In this document: piece after piece, positions 20,508-31,500 of the stretch
Numbering within the stretch: the stretch's first letter is position 1
Layout: the number at the start of each line of letters is the position of its first letter
NCBI GenBank assembly: GCA_032173965.1
Contig: JAVUNC010000004.1
Span: 2,308,501 to 2,372,500, forward strand
Length of the DNA: 64,000 nt
Reading direction: 5' to 3'
DNA from: Sitta carolinensis
Taxonomy: Eukaryota; Chordata; Aves; Passeriformes; Sittidae
Made by a program: the position numbers and the translations under genes
Notes under the pieces: generated by a model
What the model saw: the letters and a program-made list of their open reading frames with translations, nothing else
Told to the model about the DNA's origin: nothing
Databases searched by the model: none

Positions 20508-23435
20508 ACTATTTGACAGTTTTATCAGCTATGGAGAAGAACTGGGAAAATGATTTCTGTCAGCAGCTGAAGAGAAGCTGCAGGAGCAATAGCAACAAAG
20601 ACAGAGGATTGGCACAAGCCTAGATTAGTGATTTAAATGGTGACAAGGTCTAGGCACAGAACTCAATTTTCTACGTATCTGCCATAATCACCTTCATATT
20701 TCTATGCTTTGGTAATCAATTCCTTTGGGAGCCCTCTAGAAGTCAGCAATGTATCTGTGAGGCTGGAAGGTCTAATACTGCTCTTGGACAGATTAAGGCA
20801 CATCCAAGCAGGAATCAAGAAACCAGATTACACAGGCACTTGCTTGGTCTGAGAAGCACCAAATGGTGAATTCCTTACTCACATCTTCATCAAAGCGGGA
20901 AAAAAATCAGGAAATACGTCACTTGAAAACCTGAAGAGCGTCCAGAGATGTGCAGTGACTTAAGAGAATTACAAAACATCCTTGACAGTGATGAACTCCC
21001 AGAGTCCTGTTTATCTTTCCTTGAGGGATGACCGCAGCCTGCAGCGCTAAGTCTGGATAACAAAACCTGGATAAAAGCAATCTCTTCACTCCAGGGAAGA
21101 TAAACTAAGCTGTGACGGGTGGGAGCCAAAGCCAACCTAAAAATAAGCTGCATATTTTTAACAGTAATCAAGCACTGAATAATCCACTAAAGCCTGTGGA
21201 GGATCTTCTTTCACTGCATGTTTTCAGATAAAAAAGAGATTGCTTTTCCAGGAGATGCACACTGCAGCACAAACCTGCCTTCCCAATCCCTGTATTTCCA
21301 CGGAGATGTCCACACAGGGCTTTATCACTTTCAAGATACAGCAGATTTTGTTACATGGGAAAAATGTGTCTATTCCAAACCACAATGACTAGGAAATTTA
21401 ACTCTGACGGATTATATATAGGAAATGTCAGGTACTGGAAAAAAATTGGGTGTATTTTGAGCGAGTTCCTAGGACTGGATGAGTAGGAATTTGTGCAAAG
21501 CCCGGGCTGAAAGGAGAGAGGTAAGCCCACGTCCCTTTTCTTCCTGCTCTCTCCCTCTCCTCTCTCCTCTCTTTTTCAATCTTAACGGAAAATTTTTAGT
21601 GTCTGCCATAAAATTGCTGTGCTGGGAATACTGTGATAATTACACGGGAATGCAAGCACTGTGTAGGTGCCATAATCCAGCTTTTTTTCCTGATGTATTT
21701 CTTAATTCACTGTGTTAGTACATAGAAAGTCTATGTTTAAGGGTGAAGCATAATACACCATAAATAAAAAAATAATCACATTCTACTGCTTGCTTGGAGA
21801 GGTAAAAAAAAATAAGAAAACTTTAAATAAAGTTAGAGTGTCATTTTCAGAGTCTCTCACCCAGACCTCACCCTCTGCAACGAGAGGATAGCCCACACTT
21901 TCCTGAAATATAAGCGGGATTTATCTAATTTAAACAGTCTTCTGTTTCCATGGAGCCAACAAGAACTAACCCCTTGTGAAAACCAGTTTTTATTTGTTAA
22001 GTGGCACCGTGGCTTATTACCATTTAATACTTGGGATGCAGTGACGAGTCAGGGACAGGGTGTGTGAAGTGCCACGCAAACAGGGAACGCCAGGCTGATT
22101 CCTGCCCCCAAGAGCTGTAATTTTCCAGCATCAGCAGCCCTGCTGTCACCACTCTGGATCCCAATCCTCTGCTGTTTTCAGCCTCACAAAGGAGGCAGCT
22201 CGACTGGGTGATGATGGGTGACAAAGCAATTTTCCCTGGAGGAATTAATGCACCGGAAAGGGCACCCATGATTTAAGGGATGCACGGAGGATGAACACCC
22301 GAGGACAGCATGGTCAGGATCACTGAGGTGGAGGCAAGGCTGGCTTTTCAGCAGCTGGAATTTCAGAGCACATCAGGGCTCTGCAACACCTCAGCCACTT
22401 CACCTGCAAGTGAACACGAGCCTGTTTTTCTGCTTCACCTCTGACTGCCCTCAGTTCCCGCAAGGGAAGATGGCAATGAAAAAACTGGTCATGAAGAGGC
22501 AGAAAAAATTCAAGCTCACAGGTGGAGGCATTAATTCTAAGGGGAAAATTCCATTGCCATCCATTGTGACACTGAGCAGTGCATTTTTAGGAACACATTG
22601 TTGGCACATAGGTGTGGTCAAAGTGAAGAGATGGGCAGTGTAAAACCAGCGGATGTCATCATCTATAGTGGTTTCTTACAAAGAAAGAGCTGGGAACTGA
22701 CACTGGCCATAATGAGAGAATAACTAATTAGATAAACACGTTTTAAATGAAATTCACACTTTGTTATCGAGCATTTCTGGTTCTTACTAACTTGTACTCT
22801 CAAAACATCACAGTCATTTATCACAAGCATGTCTATACTCACTATATTCATTGGATTTTCTCCAGGTTATTACAAGACTTTCTTGTATGTCCTGACATCC
22901 TCTCCAGTCCTGACCCCAGTAATTCTAGTTATCAGTTAGCCATTTTGTTCATTTAAAAACTCTTGAAAAACTGACTGCCATCTGGGGACTACCTGTGCTC
23001 AAAGATGATGTGGTTCACCTTTCAAACACAAAACAGGGAACCTGAAAGCTGAGGTGGGACAGTTTTGTTTATCCTGTTTCTATCTGAATTTTTAATTTTG
23101 AAGAAAGCCTGACTCCTAAAACATGATTTTCCCACTCCTCTAAATTGTTTCAAGAGCACCTGGGAATTCTCAATATTGCTGTAAATATCCAACACCTTTA
23201 TATATACGAATTAAATTCTAGGCCTCAGGAGTATTGTAACCATGTAAACCCCAGCTTGATTATAAACTGAATGGAACTGCATCTGTCATAGACAATTTTT
23301 TGAGAGAATTATCAGACCTTCCTCTCAGACAAGATATTAGTCTGTTTTTTTTTATCACCTTCTGTCTATTCAGGCAACAACCCAATTTTTTCAAAATCTC
23401 TCCAGATGAATTTTGCAATCAATTAATATCCTTTC
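20508..23435. other. Unique AT-rich non-coding sequence
   Basis: Nearly 3 kb without a CR1 copy. I see no exon with splice sites and no RNA gene. Parts are of average conservation-like composition, but this cannot be judged from one sequence. Confidence 0.4.
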
Positions 23436-23440
23436 CCTTG

Positions 23441-23530
23441 TCCAGTGGAGGTGTCCCTGCCCACGGCAGTGGGCTGGAATGAGATAAAATTTAAGGTCCA
23501 TTTCAATCCAAATCATTCTATGACTGTACA
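23441..23530 (+). mobile_element. CR1 LINE 3'-end fragment
   Basis: TCCAGTGGAGGTGTCCCTGC, CCACGGCAGTGGGCTGGAA and CCAAATCATTCTATGACTG. Its last part has been tandemly duplicated together with flanking DNA (see 23486-23597). Confidence 0.88.
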
Positions 23531-23597
23531 AATATGTGCTGAAAATTTTAGGTCCCTTTCAACCCAAATCATTCTATGACTGTACAAATATGTGCTG
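23486..23597. repeat. 56-bp tandem duplication over a CR1 terminus
   Basis: Units 23486-23541 and 23542-23597 are directly adjacent, equal in length and differ at only a few positions. Each holds a CR1 tail plus GTACAAATATGTGCTG from the flank, so the duplication came after the CR1 insertion. Confidence 0.95.
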
Positions 23598-23843
23598 TAC
23601 TACCCCCAAAAACACAGTGGGCATTTTCCACCAGCACTCACACTCTGATGGCTTTTTATGTATTTTTATCACAAACATAGGTGCAGAAAATTCTCCCTGG
23701 AGATTTATGTTACTTGGAACATACTCACTGAAAAAATATTCTGCAAAATTGGGATGATAGAGTACATTGGCTAAACACGACAGAGGAGACTGTTGTCAAA
23801 ACTAACAGAAAAGCCATAGAAAAAAAATTAAATATATACATTA

Positions 23844-23902
23844 CTGGGGGTTGGAACAAAGTAAGCTTAAATGCCTCTTCTAACCCAAACCACTCTGTGG
23901 TT
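23844..23902 (+). mobile_element. CR1 LINE 3'-end fragment
   Basis: CTGGGGGTTGGAACAAAG, then TCTAACCCAAACCACTCTGT. A short, decayed tail of about 60 bp. Confidence 0.65.
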
Positions 23903-24281
23903 ATTCCACAAATAAAGCACATTACTGCTTGAAAGAAACGTGTAGTGTTTTCCTTAAACGTGTCTGCAAAATCCCCTCTAAAGCCGGCAGCGTGCACAGG
24001 CCGGAGGTGACATGAGGTGGAGGCGACCTGGACTCCATGAGGGAGTCCATCGCGAACAACGCCGCGGGCACACTCCAGAGCAGGCAGCATTCCACAGAGG
24101 TGCTTCCAGGAACTGGCCCGGCGGGCAGAGCCCGTGGGAAGGGCTGCTTTGGGATAAAGAGTCACTGAGGACACTCGGGGAGCGCCCCGGAGCGCGCCCC
24201 GCGGCAGCGCCGGGGGCGAGCCGCCCTGCCGCCCGACAGGGGGCGCCCTCCCCGCCCCTCCCTCCGCGGGGCGCCCTCACG

Positions 24282-24299
24282 CCCCCCCCCCCCCCCCCC
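24282..24299. repeat. 18-base poly-C run
   Basis: GCCC...CCCT with 18 C in a row, 11 bases before the predicted start codon. It lies in the probable 5' UTR and could be miscounted by sequencing. Confidence 0.85.
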
Positions 24300-24310
24300 T
24301 CCAGCGGGCG

Positions 24311-24453
24311 ATGTCTCCGCGCCGCCGCCTCCACCTCCTGCTCTTCCTCCGCACCCTCCGCGGCTTCGCCTTCGGCATGGGCGACTGGGCCTCCCGCCTG
24401 CCGCAGGCGGCCGAAGCGCTGCCCGGCAGGGCGCAGCGCATGGCGGTGCCAGG
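24311..24453 (+). CDS. First coding exon, unrecognised gene (partial)
   Basis: The exon reads MSPRRRLHLLLFLRTLRGFA, then FGMGDWASRLPQAAEALPGR and AQRMAVP, with one base (G) of the next codon before a GTAAGC donor (consensus-like CCAG|GTAAGC). It is the first ATG in its frame: the frame is open back to a TAA at 24155 without another ATG. Third positions are almost all G or C, the pattern of a real GC-rich first exon. The N-terminus is Arg-rich with a Leu-rich stretch at residues 7-14, which could be a mitochondrial-targeting or signal-anchor start. The bases around the ATG (GCGATGT) are a moderate start context. The exon lies in a CpG island. The rest of the gene should lie to the right, perhaps beyond the window. 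I do not recognise the protein. Confidence 0.65.
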
Positions 24454-24540
24454 TAAGCGTTAACCGCGTTTTCTCTCCTCTCCCGTCCCCCGCTCCCGCC
24501 GCCGCCGCCTCAGCCGCGCGCCCCTTCCCCGCCGCCCGCG

Positions 24541-24612
24541 TGCGCACGCGCGGTGCCCCGGCGGCGGGGCGGGGCGGGGCGGGGCCGGGGGCGCGCGGGG
24601 GAACATGGCGGC
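24541..24612 (+). promoter_or_regulatory. NRF1 / GC-box / YY1-type promoter cluster
   Basis: TGCGCACGCGC (24541-24551) is a full NRF1 match. Tandem GGGCGGGGC boxes (about 24564-24587) fit SP/KLF factors. AACATGGCGGC (24602-24612) is close to the YY1 consensus. This order is common at TATA-less promoters just upstream of a start. It lies 3' of the 24311 exon, so it may drive an alternative + transcript or a divergent one on the other strand. Motifs are seen; use is inferred. Confidence 0.55.
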
Positions 24613-24742
24613 GAGCCGTGAGGGGGGCGCGGGCCCGGCGCGGCGAGCGAGCCTCGGGGAGGCGTTTGGGCCGAGGTTCGCTCGCCCTGCGGCGGCGTTT
24701 GGGCCGAGGTTCGCTCGCCCTGTGGCGTTTCCTGTGTGGGCC
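24605..24742 (+). CDS. Alternative first exon candidate
   Basis: ATG within the YY1-type motif opens MAASREGGAGPARRASLGEA, then FGPRFARPAA repeated as AFGPRFARPV and AFPVWA, ending in phase 0 at a GTAAGA donor after 46 codons. Ten residues are repeated because of a 33-bp DNA duplication. The frame stays open into the CR1 downstream, where it cannot be genuine. The Ala/Arg/Gly-rich content is also what a CpG island gives by chance. It competes with 24311-24453; only one may be used, or neither in this frame. Confidence 0.25.
24661..24726. repeat. 33-bp tandem duplication in the CpG island
   Basis: Two adjacent 33-bp units beginning GGCGTTTGGGCCGAGGTTCG that differ at one position (CTGCGGC or CTGTGGC). 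The unit length is a multiple of three, so frames pass through unbroken. Confidence 0.95.
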
Positions 24743-24800
24743 GTAAGAAGAGGGCTGGGCGGGTTGTTGGAGCAGCGGGCGAGCGCGGCTCTGGGATGGG

Positions 24801-24950
24801 ACAGAGAAGCTGCGCTCGCTCCTGGATCCCTGGAAGTGTCCAAGGCCAGGTTGGAGCAACCTGGGATGGTGGAAGGTGTCCCGGCCCCTGGCAGGGGGAT
24901 GGAACTGGAGGAGATTTAAGATTCCATTCCATTCAAACCATTCTGTGGTT
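24801..24950 (+). mobile_element. CR1 LINE 3' end beside the CpG island
   Basis: AGAGAAGCTGCGCTCGCTCC, CCTGGAAGTGTCCAAGGCCA, GGAGCAACCTGGGATGGTGG, and the tail ATTCAAACCATTCTGTGG. It has lost part of the usual GGCTGGATGGGGC section. It sits only ~60 bp past the alternative exon's donor. Confidence 0.92.
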
Positions 24951-25111
24951 ATTTTCCCTAATTTCTCTTGGCTGTGCGTGAATTTTCTCTTTATTTTTTA
25001 CTGAAGCCAGCAACAGGGTTTTAAGCAGATTTTCTTAGCACTTACTGTTTTCCTTAAATAATGATACATAAAAATAAAACTATGATGTGCTGCGTGTCTT
25101 CTGTGGGTGTT

Positions 25112-25318
25112 CTAGGAAGAAATCCTTCCCTGTGAGGTGTGGGCAGGCACTGGGTGCCCAGAGAAGCTGTGGCTGCCCTGGATCCCTGGAAGTGTCCAAG
25201 GCCAGGCTGGATGGGGCTTGGAGCAACCTGGGATGGTGGAAAGTGTCCCTGCTCATAGCAGGGCATGGAATGAGATGAGCTTTGAGGTCCCTACCAACTC
25301 AAATAATATTGTGATTGT
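25112..25318 (+). mobile_element. CR1 LINE 3' end
   Basis: TAGGAAGAAATCCTTCCCTG, GAGAAGCTGTGGCTGCCCTG, GGATGGGGCTTGGAGCAACC and the tail ACTCAAATAATATTGTGATT. It is the second CR1 copy in the same orientation within 500 bp of the promoter. Confidence 0.93.
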
Positions 25319-25375
25319 TTGCAAAGTGCTTTCGAGTTCTTAATAATCCTTCCTATTATTTTTCTGCTTTGATAG

Positions 25376-25389
25376 ATGTGTGGAGTCAG
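25376..25389 (+). CDS. Possible 14-nt microexon
   Basis: ATGTGTGGAGTCAG is bounded by a pyrimidine-rich acceptor (TTTTTCTGCTTTGATAG) and a strong donor (CAG|GTAAGC). Joined to the last base of the 24311 exon it stays in frame, giving Asp-Val-Trp-Ser-Gln and ending in phase 0. Such sites can arise by chance, and an exon this short is rare, so it is only a candidate. Confidence 0.25.
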
Positions 25390-27685
25390 GTAAGCAAACT
25401 AGCAACCCAGAATTAAGGAGTTTACTTTCTGGCAGTCCTAGGAACTGAACGTGTTCCAAGGTGACTGTCAGTGCTGTTCAGGAGGAATTTTAGTGGAGCT
25501 GAGGTCCTCTACGTCTTTTGGATAGTTCACATTCGAGGTATTTATTAACAAAGTGTTATTTATGTGTATCTTTGCTCCAAGCTCTGTGGACCCTAGCTAA
25601 ACGTGTGAATTTAGGGCATAAAATAAATACTTAAACCCATTAAGTACATAAGTGCTGGTTGAGAAATTATAAATGGGTGATGGCATAAGCCCAGTGGTCA
25701 GGAAGATAATAAAATCTTGCATTTTATAGTTACATGGTAAAAAGCTGAAGGAAGCAGTGAAATTAAAGGTATCAGGAGGAATATTATTTCTGATGTAGAG
25801 AAAGTGGTCTCAAAGGAGGGGTGCAGAGGTGGGGTTTGTGCAAATACAGCAGTGAACTCCAGAGATGATACCAAGAGTAGCACATTGCCTGGATTAAAGT
25901 GGCAGCTTCGTGTCGTTTGTTGAGAAAAGAGTGGACAGAAGACACACCAAGCTCATTTTGTGCTGAGTACCTGCACAGGTAGAATAGTTTTGGGCTGCTG
26001 TACAAAAAGCATCCTCACAAGAGCAAATACAGTTTTTAAAAAAATGTTTTTCTGTGGCTAAACGTAGTATTTATGTATTTATAACAGCATGGCCCTCCAG
26101 TGAACTGTTAATATTAAAATAAGATGTAAATTGCTCAGAAAAGAATGGCAATTAAAATTTTAGGCTGATGATCAACTCAAGGCTGATTGACCTTGCAGAC
26201 CCTTGCCATGTTAATAAGTTTTTTTGTGAGTTAAGAACCAGAACTAGGCCTGGGATTCCAGGTGAATTCTTACCAGTACAGCATAGGAGAGAGGGATTTT
26301 TGCTTTCTCTGCTGTGCGGAGTCACAGTTTGTTTTCTGTGTGAAAATAGACACTGTGAGCACATTTAACCTGGCATCCAGCAGCACCACAGCTCCCTCCC
26401 AGCAGCTCTGAGATCATCTTGCTCTGGTTGTTGACCTCCCTGAGGTTTCTGTTGGTGCAGGCCTGGAATTTTTCCAGGTCTCCTCGGGTAAAGCACTGCT
26501 GTGTGCGGGGTCTGCTCTCGCCGCGGGTTCAACGCTGCTCTCAGATCTGCTGAGCGTGTCTCCTGTCTCATCACTCCCGTTGCTGATCCAGCTATCGAAT
26601 GGGTTGTGGCCCCAGCATCAACCCTTGGGGTCACCTGCTGCCCACCAGGCATGGAGGGATCGATCTCTGCCTTTGGAGGCTGCTGCTCCTGCCCGTTTTT
26701 GACATGCAGGCTGTTCCTCCAGCCAGGGCTGTGTCAGCTTCCACAGCAAATGTTGGGAGAGAGGGTGTCAGAACCCTGCTGGAGTCAACATGTGCTCTGC
26801 CTTGCTCTGCAGAGCCATCATTTCAGCCTGAAAGGGCAGCTCAGCTGGACAAGCATGATTTGCTTTGGTAAATGTGTTGCTTGTTCCTGATTACTTTCTT
26901 GTGCTCTCTTTGGAAATAATTTCTAAGAGGGCATTTTCCATGATCTCTCCTGGGACTGAGCTGAAGCTGAGCATCCTATACCCCCTCAATTATTATTTTT
27001 TAACCTTTCTTAAAAGCATTGTTACTGTAGCCCAGATCTCATCATCAGAGATCCCCAGTCACTGTGGCTTTTCATTATCTCTGATCTGTCACAGTGTTCT
27101 GATGGCCACCAGCAAACTTGGCCTCCCAGCTCTGGAAAACTCCATAGGGCTCCTTGGATTTAAACACATTTTAGCTTCTTCAAATAGCCATAACCCATTT
27201 TTTCCTCACATTGTTTGCTGCATTTCTTTCCGACAGTACCAGCCTGGAGAGGTTTTGGAGCACTTGTTTGTGGAGACTTGTGCAAAAGAGGTTTTGAGTA
27301 CTTCAGTCTTTTCTGTACACACTTCTAAGGTGTCTCCTCTATCCATGAATGCACCTTGATTATTTCTGAGCTTCTTTTTACTCCTGCAATTTCTGTGGAT
27401 TCAATTCTTATTGCCGTTTATGTCCCCAGCTAGGCTGAACTCCAGCTTTGGCCTTGCTGATTTTGTGCCCAAATGCCGAGCTGGTGCTTTTCTGTGCCTC
27501 CTTTGTTGCTTGTTTTTGGTGTCTGTGTTTTAGTGCACTAAGCAGCTCTGTGTTCCAGATAATTATCCCAGTTTTTCTACATGATGTTTTGTTCCTTAAC
27601 ACTCTTAGAAAGTTTTTTTTTCAAAATTCACACCTCCCTGAAGAGACCTTTAATCCCTCCCTCTCCCTCCCAGGGGCTTCTACCT
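25390..27685. other. Probable intron, unique sequence
   Basis: I see no CR1 here. The part at about 26.9-27.25 kb has a faint likeness to antisense LINE reverse transcriptase wording (CATGATCTCTCCTGGGACTG, then TTTTAACCTTTCTTAAAAGC), too weak to call. A 164-codon frame at 26865-27359 and a 129-codon frame at 26501-26890 have no codon bias or splice support. Confidence 0.35.
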
Positions 27686-27689
27686 TTCA

Positions 27690-28022
27690 GGGGCTGCAGC
27701 TCCTCCCAACGTACAGTGGAGGGTCAGCTCTGATCTCTGCTCCCTGTGACCAAGGACAGAGTCCAGGGAATGGCTGGAGCTGTGTTAGGAGAGGTTTGGG
27801 ATGGATATCAGGAAATGGTTCAGACCCCAGAGGGTGGCTGAGTACTGGAACAACTCCCCAGGGAGTGGTGACATTCCCAAGGCTGCCAGAGCTCCAGGAG
27901 CGTTTGGACTCTCAGGGATGCACAGGGTGGGATTATTGGGGTGTCCTGGGCAGAGCCAGGGGTTGGACTCAACAATCCTCGTGGGTCCCCTCCAACTCAG
28001 GATATTCCATGATTCCATGATC
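27690..28022 (+). mobile_element. CR1 LINE 3' end, 'CTCAGGATAT' group
   Basis: GGATGGATATCAGGAAATGG, GTACTGGAACAACTCCCCAG, CAGAGCTCCAGGAGCGTTTG, GGGTTGGACTCAACAATCCT and the double octamer ending ATTCCATGATTCCATG. At about 330 bp, it is the longest member of this group in the window. Confidence 0.92.
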
Positions 28023-28218
28023 ACTCCCTATATAAGCCAGAGTTCTGCAAGTAGAAAATGCTAACTCTCTGTACCTTTCCATCCTTCTTTTGGATCCCCA
28101 TCTCTGCTGTCTTCTGGTTACTGACAGGACTGTTTTCCCTCTGGATCCCTGTGCTCTCAAGGAGTTGTGTTTCAGTGGAGTGCAGCTCCCCATGCAGTTT
28201 TTATGTGCTAGGAAGGAT

Positions 28219-28530
28219 TATTCCTACATCCTGTATAACCTGCTCTGATCCCTGCTCTAGCTGTGTGTGCTGTGCCAGTCTCTGATTCTTGTCATCAGAG
28301 GTTTGGGACCACACCTGCATTCCTACATCCAGAAAGGATCCTATTCCTGATCCCTGCTCCAGCTGTGTGTGCTGTGCCAGTCTCTGATTCTTGTCATCAG
28401 AGGTTTGGGACCACACCTGCATTCCTACATCCAGAAAGGATCCTATTCCTGATCCCTGCTCCAGCTGTGTGTGCTGTACCAGTCTCTGATTCTTGTCACA
28501 TCAGAGGTCTGTGACCACACCTGGACATCC
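28219..28530. repeat. 102-bp tandem repeat (VNTR)
   Basis: Units 28259-28360 and 28361-28462 appear identical. A third (28463 to about 28530) is partial and diverged, with one CA insertion, and a degenerate partial unit lies upstream (28219-28258). Each unit begins AGCTGTGTGTGCTGTGCCAG. The unit length is a multiple of three, so long repeating frames occur on both strands; they show no other sign of coding. Confidence 0.95.
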
Positions 28531-31500
28531 AGGTGAGCCAAGCTCTGCCTTAGGCTGCAGACACTTGAGGGAAACTTCTCCCAGAGCTTGCTGGACCTGC
28601 ACTGTCCACGCTCTCCACCTTCAGTGGTGTCAGCAGCCTTTTCCTTTCCTAGGTGAAGAGCTGCAGAGCATTTAGCTCCTCATCTCTTGGAGATCCCATT
28701 GATTTCCCGCTCCCCATCCTGATGGGATAAAACATCCTTGGAGCTCCTTCCTTGTGCTGCAGCAGCCGCCTCTGCCAGAGCAGAGCTCCCAGAAGTGAGG
28801 CTGCTGCTGCTGCTGGGATCCTGTGCAGGAGCACCAGGTTCTCCCCAGAGCTCAGCTGGAGGGAGGCTGAAGTTCCAGAGATGTTAGTGCACACTGAGGA
28901 GCCAAGAAAATCACGCACTGAGACCTGGATAAACCACTCTGCATTGGCTGAAAGGAGTACAGACATTAGCAAACTTCACTTACTTTTTTTGTAAGCGAGT
29001 TGAGTTTATTTGGTCTTGTACAAATTTCATAATCTGGGAATTAGAGCTTGTCAGGCTGTTTTCTTTCCTTGCAATAGAGCATCTGCATTCATTTTTAAAA
29101 ATTACTTCTTTCATATCCTTGTATAATGGTGCAATATGATGTTGTGTTTATAGTAAAACCACACATTATTTATTTATTGCTTCTACCTTTCTAGTGTAAC
29201 TCTACTTTTTGGAATTAGTTTTAGTTTGATTGCTGCTGAAACATGGCTCTGTTTCTAAGTAAGTGAGGATGTATTGCTTACACTATTTAATGAATTATTT
29301 TATTTTAAGACAGTGGTAGGAGCAGTAGTCAAGGAGCCCTATGAATGTAGACATTGAGTAACATATATATATTCATATATACACACACACAGAGGTTTTT
29401 ATTCTGCTAGATATCATGAGGTAGAAATATGTAATAAATTAAAAGAATGATTTTCCTACTGTGAGAAGTATCAGAGAATATCTTTTACACATCTGTAGTG
29501 GCTTGCCTTTTCTGAGGCAGAGGAAGTCCAGCTCATGGGTAGAGAGCCTTAGGATTGTTTAAACCCATTAGGCCTTTTAACTTTATATCTAAAGATTAAT
29601 AGAGCAGTAATTACAAATGTGAAGGAGGTCATGGTGAATTTTAGTCTGACCTGTGTAAAAAAAGAAAAAGCACAGCATTGCCATGAATTAATTCTTGCTT
29701 GAATCAGATCACACTCTTTTAAAGAAACATTGATTCAAAATGTCATTTGACAGAGGATCCACATGCTCTCCCTCTTAGTCTTTTTTTACCATTCTTAAGA
29801 CCCTGAACAGAAATTATCATGGTCATACCACTGGCCTGTGGGTGCTACTTCCATTTGTCTCACTGCCATGCTCACCATTAAGCAATGTCCTCAAAATAAG
29901 GAGTAAAATGAAAAACAGCCATGTTTATTATTTCCTTTACTGGTTATAAGAATTTGTAATACAAATATTTTTCAGACATGAATTTTGTATCACTGTATTT
30001 TAGGTCTAAAATAAAGATTCTTGGGTGAGATCATACCTCAGGACAAAACCTCAAAATAGAGTTCATCTTAAAGTTTAGGAGGATTTGTTTCTTCAAAGTT
30101 TCCACCACTATTTATATGGTACAGGATTCTACATAATGAATTAATTAGTTGCCTAGTATGAAATATGGGCCAGAAAAAGCAAGACTTGACTTCTATTGCA
30201 GTTCAGTGAGTGTGCATTGAGTAACAATGTCCTGTGTGGTTTAGCACTTTCCAAATTGCAATTTACCTTTCTAACTCAGAAGAGTTAATTACGTATTTCT
30301 TCATTCGAGGAGACAATCTTTGCCTCAAACACACTCAAGCCATCAATTTCCATAAATTATTAAATTTCATTCCAATTTTGTTGTGTATGCCAAGATTGAA
30401 AGCAGAACGCTCAGCAGAGAAACCCTTCACCCCAGTGATTGTTTATGATCTGAAAAAACTTCTTAAATTTGTGGTTACAACTTCTTTACAGGTACATCCA
30501 GGATGGATTTCCTTGGAAATCCTGCCTGTCATGGCTTTTTTTTTAGTTCTCTCATTTTTTTTGTGCGTTTTGTCAGGTAATTATATTCACACACTAAACA
30601 CCTCATTTTCAAGCCAACTGTACAGCTGTAAATATTATGCTCTCGTTGGAAAAAACAGGAATTACTTTTAACCCCTCCATTGCATTTTACATTTTGGAAA
30701 GTGCTGCAGGGAGAAGCAAAGATGAAATCAATATAAAGAGATTTTTTTTGTTGTTGTTTTTTGCATGTGCTTTTTTGCTCTTGGCAGCTGGAAGACAACA
30801 ACCCAGAGGAAGTTAACAGGCACAGAGGATGCTGGGGAGATGGCAAGCATACAGCAAATATATTTACAGAGCTGCACATCCAGCTGCCAAATGCTGCTTT
30901 TGAGGTGGAATAACCCTGATGGAATAACACTGCGCTTACTTATCACCTCTCACTACATCCCCAGAGAAAGAGTGACATCATTCATCACTAAACCCCGCAA
31001 AAATTATAACCAAAAAGTGACAGAAATGCCTGTTGTTCGTGTCCCTGGAGTTCCTGGAGCTCTGCTTAGCATGCGGCTCACAGCCGGGGGTGCGGAGGAA
31101 GCGCTCCCGGGGCTTCTCCTGGCAACAGCCCGGGTTGCTGGGAGACAGCGTCGCCTAAATGGGGAGAAACTTCACCCAACTGGCAGCCTCGTGCATCCCA
31201 ATGAGGCTGCTGGAGGCTTCTCCTGCTGATGCCGTGATTTCCCTCTCCCAGCTGTAAAAGGGATCCAGAGGGTCTTTACTCACGGGGTTGTGTGTGGGTG
31301 CTGCTCTGAGGGATCATTCGAAGTTGTGTAATGAGAAGGGATAATTATTCCTGGGTGAAGGTAGTGGTGGGACGCAGGGTTCAGGAGCTTCTCATTGCTG
31401 CTGTTTTGAAAAGGGATGTAAATGTCTGAATTTGCTAAATTTGAGGTGTTAAACCTATCAATTATGGGAGTTAAACACAAGGTTATATTTACTCAGGTTA

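Larger units (their letters stand above)
24000..24760. promoter_or_regulatory. CpG island
   Basis: Abrupt switch from AT-rich DNA to CpG-dense, GC-rich DNA, densest at 24180-24730, ending where a CR1 copy begins at 24801. It holds two candidate first exons on the + strand and clustered NRF1, GC-box and YY1-type motifs. It is the only strong CpG island in the window, so it marks the only clear gene start. Confidence 0.9.

Noticed and set aside
24012..24746. 244-codon frame on + and 293-codon frame on - across the CpG island
   Set aside because: Few stop codons are expected in such GC-rich DNA. They overlap the better-supported 24311 exon in other frames.
26840..27260. Antisense LINE reverse transcriptase remnant
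   Set aside because: Only two short phrases resemble CR1 ORF2 wording; too weak without a translated search.
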